Position numbers and translations under genes: made by a program. Source: Streptomyces sp. LUP47B (lineage in GTDB: Bacteria > Actinomycetota > Actinomycetes > Streptomycetales > Streptomycetaceae). From it: DNA of 64,000 nucleotides. Numbering within the stretch: the stretch's first letter is position 1; every line of letters begins with the position of its first letter. This document shows positions 60,312 through 64,000 of the stretch, in pieces. The DNA lies in NCBI RefSeq assembly GCF_001746295.1, contig NZ_MJAH01000006.1, positions 40,484-104,483 on the forward strand, in the 5' to 3' direction. The notes beneath the pieces are model-generated. The model was not told where the DNA came from, did not search any database, and was given only the letters and a program-made list of their open reading frames with translations.

Positions 60312-61847
60312 CTAGTAGGCCCGGCGCCGCATCCGGCGCCACCACATCAGCGCGGCCCCGATGAGCGCGATCCCGGCCGCACCCGCGCCCGCGGACCCGG
60401 CGATCAGGGACATGTTGTCGCCGGAACCGGAGGCACCTGCCGGGGACAGCGCGTCCCCGAGCTGGTTGCGGACGTCGTTGCCCGAGCTCGTCCCCTTGGC
60501 CAGCGGTCCCCGGGAGCCCTCGGTCGGCAGCGCCACGTACGGGAACGACTTCTCGAAGTCCTTGTCGTTCTTGTCGACCGCGTCACCGAGGTCGTTCTTG
60601 GACCCGACCAGCTCACCCTCGACCACCTGGAGCGACGCGTCGATCACGTCGTCCGTCAGCCGTCGGCCGTTCGGGAACCCGGCGTTGTCGCCATCAAGCA
60701 CACCGAGCCGCTTCGGAGAATCGGTGGGCTTGATGGACGTGTTGAGGCGCAGCTCCTCCGCGGGGCGCACGTAGGGCGGCTGGTTCAACCCCTTCACACC
60801 CTTGAGGAACACGTCCACGAGGTCGTTGCGGGGCTCCTTCGGGGCGGGGATCTTGTAGATCGCCTCGATGAGCTTCGGCAGTTCGGGGTTGGTCACGTTC
60901 TTGAGGAACTGGCCGTCGTCCCACGGCGAGGACGCGTTGAACTTGTCCTTGTCCTTCAGCGGGTTGACGACTTCGTTGACGAGCGGGTTGCCCAGACGAG
61001 AGACCTGGGAGTAGTACCCCTGCGCGTTCTTGCGCTGGGTCGTCGACCAGATGCCCACGATCGGCTGGTGCGAGGACTCCGCGATCATGTCCGTCGGGAC
61101 CTGCAGGGCGATCGAGTTGACGTTGTAGCCCTTGAGCGTGTCGTTGCCGACCTCGGTGAGGTTCCCGCCGTACAGCAGGTCGAAGACGCGCAGGTCGGCG
61201 AAGAACGGGTCGTCGGCCTGGCCGGCGAACGACGTCGAGTCGTTGGGAAGCTTGTAGACCGCCTGGTCGCGCAGCTTCTCGTAGTTCGGCATGGAGGCCT
61301 TGCCGACGTTCGACGGTGCCACCGGGATGTCGTCGGCGAGCTTCGTCTTGTACTTGACCTTCTGGTTCTTCAGCTGGAACAGCTCGATGTCGTACGTCTG
61401 CGTGACGTTCAGGTCGGGGTCGTCGAGGCTCTCGACCGCGCCCGTGTTGTACAGGAACGATTTCTTGTTCTTGATGTGCGTCTTGAAGGTGAAGCGGTAC
61501 AGCAGATCGCCCTGACCGTCACCGTTGTTGTCGATGTGGAGGTCGTACTGCGCGTCCTCGGCGAACTGGTAGAAGTTCGGGCCGCCGCCGGGCTCCTCGA
61601 AGGGGATCCAGTTGGCGACGATCGTCGTCGAGTCGGGCTTGTCGGGGCTGACGAACGCGTAGACGTCCGTGTTGTCGTACTGGGGGTCGCCCGAGATCAG
61701 CGGGGCCTCCCGGTGACTGGAGGCGGAGGCCGCCCCCGGTTCCAGCGTGGCCACACCGGCGGCTGCGAGCCCTCCGGCGGCCAGCGCAGCACATACGAGG
61801 GTCGCGAGACTCCTGCGTCCCGAGCCACTCCTGGAGATAGGTGTCAT
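60312..61847 (-). CDS. Secreted DUF4331 protein, sortase-free membrane-anchored
   Basis: 511 residues with signal peptide (to about residue 43) and DUF4331 domain starting SSHREAPLISGDPQYDNTDVYAFVSPDKPD. DLHIDNNGDGQGDLLYRFTF contains a Ca2+-binding-like loop. A C-terminal GSGDNMSLIAGSAGAGAAGIALIGAALMWWRRM segment and Arg tail give a membrane anchor. It lies in front of the transporter/TPR genes. Function unknown; DUF4331 is often linked to metal and sigma-K-type loci. Confidence 0.87.
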   Translation of the reverse strand: MTPISRSGSGRRSLATLVCAALAAGGLAAAGVATLEPGAASASSHREAPLISGDPQYDNTDVYAFVSPDKPDSTTIVANWIPFEEPGGGPNFYQFAEDAQYDLHIDNNGDGQGDLLYRFTFKTHIKNKKSFLYNTGAVESLDDPDLNVTQTYDIELFQLKNQKVKYKTKLADDIPVAPSNVGKASMPNYEKLRDQAVYKLPNDSTSFAGQADDPFFADLRVFDLLYGGNLTEVGNDTLKGYNVNSIALQVPTDMIAESSHQPIVGIWSTTQRKNAQGYYSQVSRLGNPLVNEVVNPLKDKDKFNASSPWDDGQFLKNVTNPELPKLIEAIYKIPAPKEPRNDLVDVFLKGVKGLNQPPYVRPAEELRLNTSIKPTDSPKRLGVLDGDNAGFPNGRRLTDDVIDASLQVVEGELVGSKNDLGDAVDKNDKDFEKSFPYVALPTEGSRGPLAKGTSSGNDVRNQLGDALSPAGASGSGDNMSLIAGSAGAGAAGIALIGAALMWWRRMRRRAY

Positions 61848-61884
61848 GCCGTCCGTCCTCAGTCCAACTTGCCTGACGCCGGTG

Positions 61885-61911
61885 ATTCGGAGTGGTGGGC
61901 GGGCCGGATTG
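61885..61911 (-). promoter_or_regulatory. Possible SigK-type promoter of the DUF4331 gene
   Basis: On the minus strand CAATCC and CCGAAT are spaced by 15 bases, about 38 bases before the ATG. They recall the mycobacterial SigK consensus (CCATCC-N16/17-CCGAAT), remembered, not checked. The adjacent divergent gene encodes a SigK-like ECF factor. Confidence 0.5.
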
Positions 61912-61993
61912 GTCGAATCTCAAAACTTCTTTTCTGCTGCTCGACCCGCGTTTTCGGCCTTCTGATCCGTAACCCCCTCCGGAGGTGTGTGCG

Positions 61994-62596
61994 TTGCGAG
62001 TACCTCGTGGGACGGGACGGCCCAAGTGCGGCTTTGCGGGAGGGGGCGGCGAGTTGGAAGCGGACGAGCTTCTGATGCTCGTGGCGGGTGGGGACCAGAG
62101 GGCATTCGAGGAGCTCTACGGGCTCGTGGCCGGGCCGGTGTTCGGGCTCGTACGGCGTGTGGTGCGTGATCCGGCGCAGTCGGAGGAGGTGTCGCAGGAA
62201 GTGCTGCTCGAATGCTGGCGGTCCGCCGCGCGCTTCGACCCGCGCCGGGGCAGCGCGCTGTCCTGGGTCCTCACCCTCGCGCACCGCCGTGCCGTCGACC
62301 GGGTGCGCAGTGCCCGCGCGGCCGGTGAACGCGATCAGCGCGAGGCGCGCCGGTCCCATCACCCCGCCTTCGACCAGGTGACCGAGGAGGTCGAGGCGGG
62401 CCTCGAACGCGAGTGGGTGCGCCGGTGCCTGGAGCGTCTGACCGAACTCCAGCGCCAGTCCGTCACCCTCGCCTACTACGACGGCTACACGTACCGTGAA
62501 GTGGCCGAGCGGCTCTCTCTGCCGCTGGGAACGGTGAAGACGCGGATGCGTGACGGACTGACCCGCTTGCGGGAGTGCCTGGGAGGTGTGGCGTGA
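61994..62596 (+). CDS. sigK: ECF sigma factor, SigK-like
   Basis: About 200 residues with region 2 (DQRAFEELYGLVAGPVFGLVRRVVRDPAQSEEVSQEVLLECWRSAARFDP, in pieces) and region 4 (LERLTELQRQSVTLAYYDGYTYREVAERLSLPLGTVKTRMRDGLTRLRECLG). SEEVSQEVLLECWR and SVTLAYYDGYTYREVAERL match SigK/ECF19. The start is taken as TTG 61994, with GGAGG eight bases upstream; GTG 61985 is the alternative. It overlaps the next gene as GTGA; the partner is the anti-sigma. Confidence 0.88.
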   Translation: MRVPRGTGRPKCGFAGGGGELEADELLMLVAGGDQRAFEELYGLVAGPVFGLVRRVVRDPAQSEEVSQEVLLECWRSAARFDPRRGSALSWVLTLAHRRAVDRVRSARAAGERDQREARRSHHPAFDQVTEEVEAGLEREWVRRCLERLTELQRQSVTLAYYDGYTYREVAERLSLPLGTVKTRMRDGLTRLRECLGGVA

Positions 62597-63417
62597 GCCT
62601 CTTCCGCCGGGAAGATCTCCATTCCCTCGCGGCCCCGTACGCCCTCGACGCGCTGGAGCCCGCCGAGCGGGCCCGCTTCGAGAGGCACCTCAAGGACTGC
62701 GACAGCTGTGCGGCGGAAGTGCGTGCCCTGTCCGAGGACGCGGTACGGCTCGCGTGGTCGGCCGCTGCTCCACCGCCGTTCGCGATGCGCGACCGGGTGC
62801 TGGCCGCCGTACGCACCATCCCGCAGGAGCCCGTCGCACGGCCGGAGCCGGCCCGAGCGCGACCGGAGCCGGTGCGGGCGCGCAAGTCGCAGCTGCCACC
62901 CCATGTCTGGGGGGCCCAGCCGCCGCCCAGGCAGCGTCGGAGGCGTCCCCTGTTCGTACCGTTCGCGACGGCCACCGCGGCCGCGGCTCTCGTCGTCGCC
63001 TCGCTGTTCGCCGTCCAGGCCAACCGGACACAGGACGAACTGGACGCGCAGAAGGCCCAGGCCAGTGAGATCGCCCACGTTCTCCAGGCAGCGGACGCAG
63101 CGGCGACCCGGGGGCAGGACGCACAGGGCCGAACGATCGGAGTGATCGCTTCCGCATCGGAGGGGCGCGCGGTCGTCACCCTGAGCGGGTACAGCGCGCC
63201 CCCGAGCGGCCGCGTGCGTCAGCTGTGGCTCATGCGCCCCAACGAGCAACCGCGCTCCCTCGGGCTGTTCGCCGCCGACACGCCCTTGGTGGCGACCGGG
63301 CTCGACAAGTCCGCGACATCACTCGCTGTGACCGTGGAGCCCGACGGAGGCTCCCCGCAGCCCACTACCCAGCCGGTTGTCCAACTCGCCCTGAAATCGG
63401 TCGGATTCGGAGAGTAA
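62593..63417 (+). CDS. rskA: Anti-sigma factor, RskA-like with zinc motif
   Basis: 274 residues. An N-terminal anti-sigma domain with RFERHLKDCDSCAAEV (His-x3-Cys-x2-Cys zinc motif), a basic Pro linker, one membrane helix (about 130-150) and a C-terminal RskA domain (GRAVVTLSGYSAPPSGRVRQLWLMR). It should hold the sigma factor at the membrane until released by oxidation or proteolysis. The GTG follows GGAGG by six bases and overlaps the sigma stop. Confidence 0.88.
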   Translation: MSLFRREDLHSLAAPYALDALEPAERARFERHLKDCDSCAAEVRALSEDAVRLAWSAAAPPPFAMRDRVLAAVRTIPQEPVARPEPARARPEPVRARKSQLPPHVWGAQPPPRQRRRRPLFVPFATATAAAALVVASLFAVQANRTQDELDAQKAQASEIAHVLQAADAAATRGQDAQGRTIGVIASASEGRAVVTLSGYSAPPSGRVRQLWLMRPNEQPRSLGLFAADTPLVATGLDKSATSLAVTVEPDGGSPQPTTQPVVQLALKSVGFGE

Positions 63418-63543
63418 TCATGGAGGGGTCGTCAACACCCTTACGGGGAAGGTGAATCCTGTGACGCCGATACACGTGTGCCCCGACGGGGCGATAGGGT
63501 TACCCTGCCCGGGCCGGGTGGACTCGTACGGGTGGGGAGTGAC

Positions 63544-63813
63544 ATGGAACAGATAACAGTGCGCAGGGCGAGGGTCCCTGCGATCACCTGCGGGAGCAGC
63601 GCGACCAGTTCGCGCCTCGACCGCCATCTCTCGGTGCTGTCGGGACCAGCCGTCCCGCAGCGAGAGGCGGCCGAGGCGACGTCACTGATGCGTGAGCTGA
63701 CCGCGCGTGACACCACCAAGCAGGAGCGCAGTGACAGGGGCGCTCGTGTGCGCCGCGTCTCACTGTTCGCGCCCTTGCGCCGACTGCGCCGTACGCTGTT
63801 CGGCGGACGCTGA
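63544..63813 (+). CDS. Small conserved basic protein, 89 residues
   Basis: Starts MEQITVRRARVPAITCGSSA and ends in an Arg-rich RVSLFAPLRRLRRTLFGGR. GGGGAG is four bases upstream of the ATG. A SSRLDRHLSVLSGPAVPQREAAEAT segment is conserved in my memory among Streptomyces. The net charge is strongly positive, suggesting nucleic acid or membrane contact. Function unknown. After it, 63814-64000 shows no gene or RNA I could support. Confidence 0.6.
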   Translation: MEQITVRRARVPAITCGSSATSSRLDRHLSVLSGPAVPQREAAEATSLMRELTARDTTKQERSDRGARVRRVSLFAPLRRLRRTLFGGR

Positions 63814-64000
63814 GCCCTTGCCGCCCGGTATCGTGCTGCGATCCTGTCCGTCATCCCCACGGTATGCAGCACGATCCAGGTGAGCCGGCCGAGCGTGGGG
63901 TACGCCCCCGGCTCGGTCCCCGTACGCGCAACACCTTTGGCATGCACGCCTCCGAGGTCGGCCCGGGCCCCGGCAGGGCTCGAACTCCCCTCCCGGCAAG

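Noticed and set aside
63441..63947. Minus-strand frame starting MHAKGVARTGTEPG
   Set aside because: Runs antisense through the 89-residue gene, has no ribosome site and no family content.
63941..64000. tRNA-like GTTCGA (GGGCTCGAACTCC on the plus strand) near the window end
   Set aside because: The T-arm stem does not pair and no acceptor, D or anticodon arm can be folded around it.

Overview
This is high-GC actinobacterial chromosome, almost certainly Streptomyces. Third codon positions are strongly G/C, GTG and TTG starts are common, and GGAGG-type ribosome sites and four-base ATGA/GTGA gene overlaps recur. The gene set is typical: streptogrisin-type proteases, a SepF paralogue, an I78-type inhibitor, a sortase-anchored lytic polysaccharide monooxygenase (LPMO) and a GDSL lipase. 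From memory, the order GDSL lipase - LPMO - lipase - DnaE2/Y-family pair - SepF paralogue - acyl-CoA dehydrogenase resembles the SCO1725-SCO1750 stretch of S. coelicolor read backwards; this was not checked. No rRNA, tRNA, CRISPR array or prophage was seen.

Layout. 1-9 kb: a branched-chain amino acid type ABC transporter in which both permeases and one ATPase are a single polypeptide (LivH-LivM-LivG), with LivF, a divergent binding lipoprotein and accessory genes; then an epoxide hydrolase divergent from a WYL regulator across a perfect palindrome. 9-17.5 kb: lone CtaD, I78 inhibitor, PAP2 phosphatase, PIG-V-like mannosyltransferase, MFS exporter, acyl-CoA dehydrogenase, SepF paralogue. 17.8-25.7 kb: a sulfur-type salvage locus. 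A binding lipoprotein is preceded by a leader peptide ending in Cys and an attenuator-like hairpin. Divergent from it is a six-gene operon (permease, FAD/NAD(P) protein, ATPase, two flavin monooxygenases, DUF1684). 25.8-29.8 kb: streptogrisin B-like and D-like proteases flanking a stomatin-like protein and a gene carrying a 50-bp tandem repeat. 29.9-34.4 kb: an SOS-box-controlled DnaE2 plus catalytically dead ImuB-like pair. 34.4-37.1 kb: a cupin/MarR divergent pair whose control region is interrupted by a compact TnpB-type element. 37-44.4 kb: secreted lipase, wall-anchored LPMO and small cytoplasmic genes.

44.5-54.3 kb: a surface polysaccharide locus containing a GH39-like hydrolase, a flippase fused to a large membrane domain, a polysaccharide deacetylase, two family 2 glycosyltransferases, a FemAB/CelD-like acyltransferase and a small membrane protein. 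54.5-56.9 kb: GDSL lipase and a Ser/Thr kinase with an extracellular domain. 57-63.4 kb: a His-rich NicO-type metal transporter with a TPR protein, a DUF4331 secreted protein, and a divergent SigK-like ECF sigma factor with an RskA-like anti-sigma carrying a zinc motif. A sequence resembling SigK promoters lies in front of the DUF4331 gene, which would link these genes into one regulon. The window ends with a small basic conserved protein and nothing recognisable after it.
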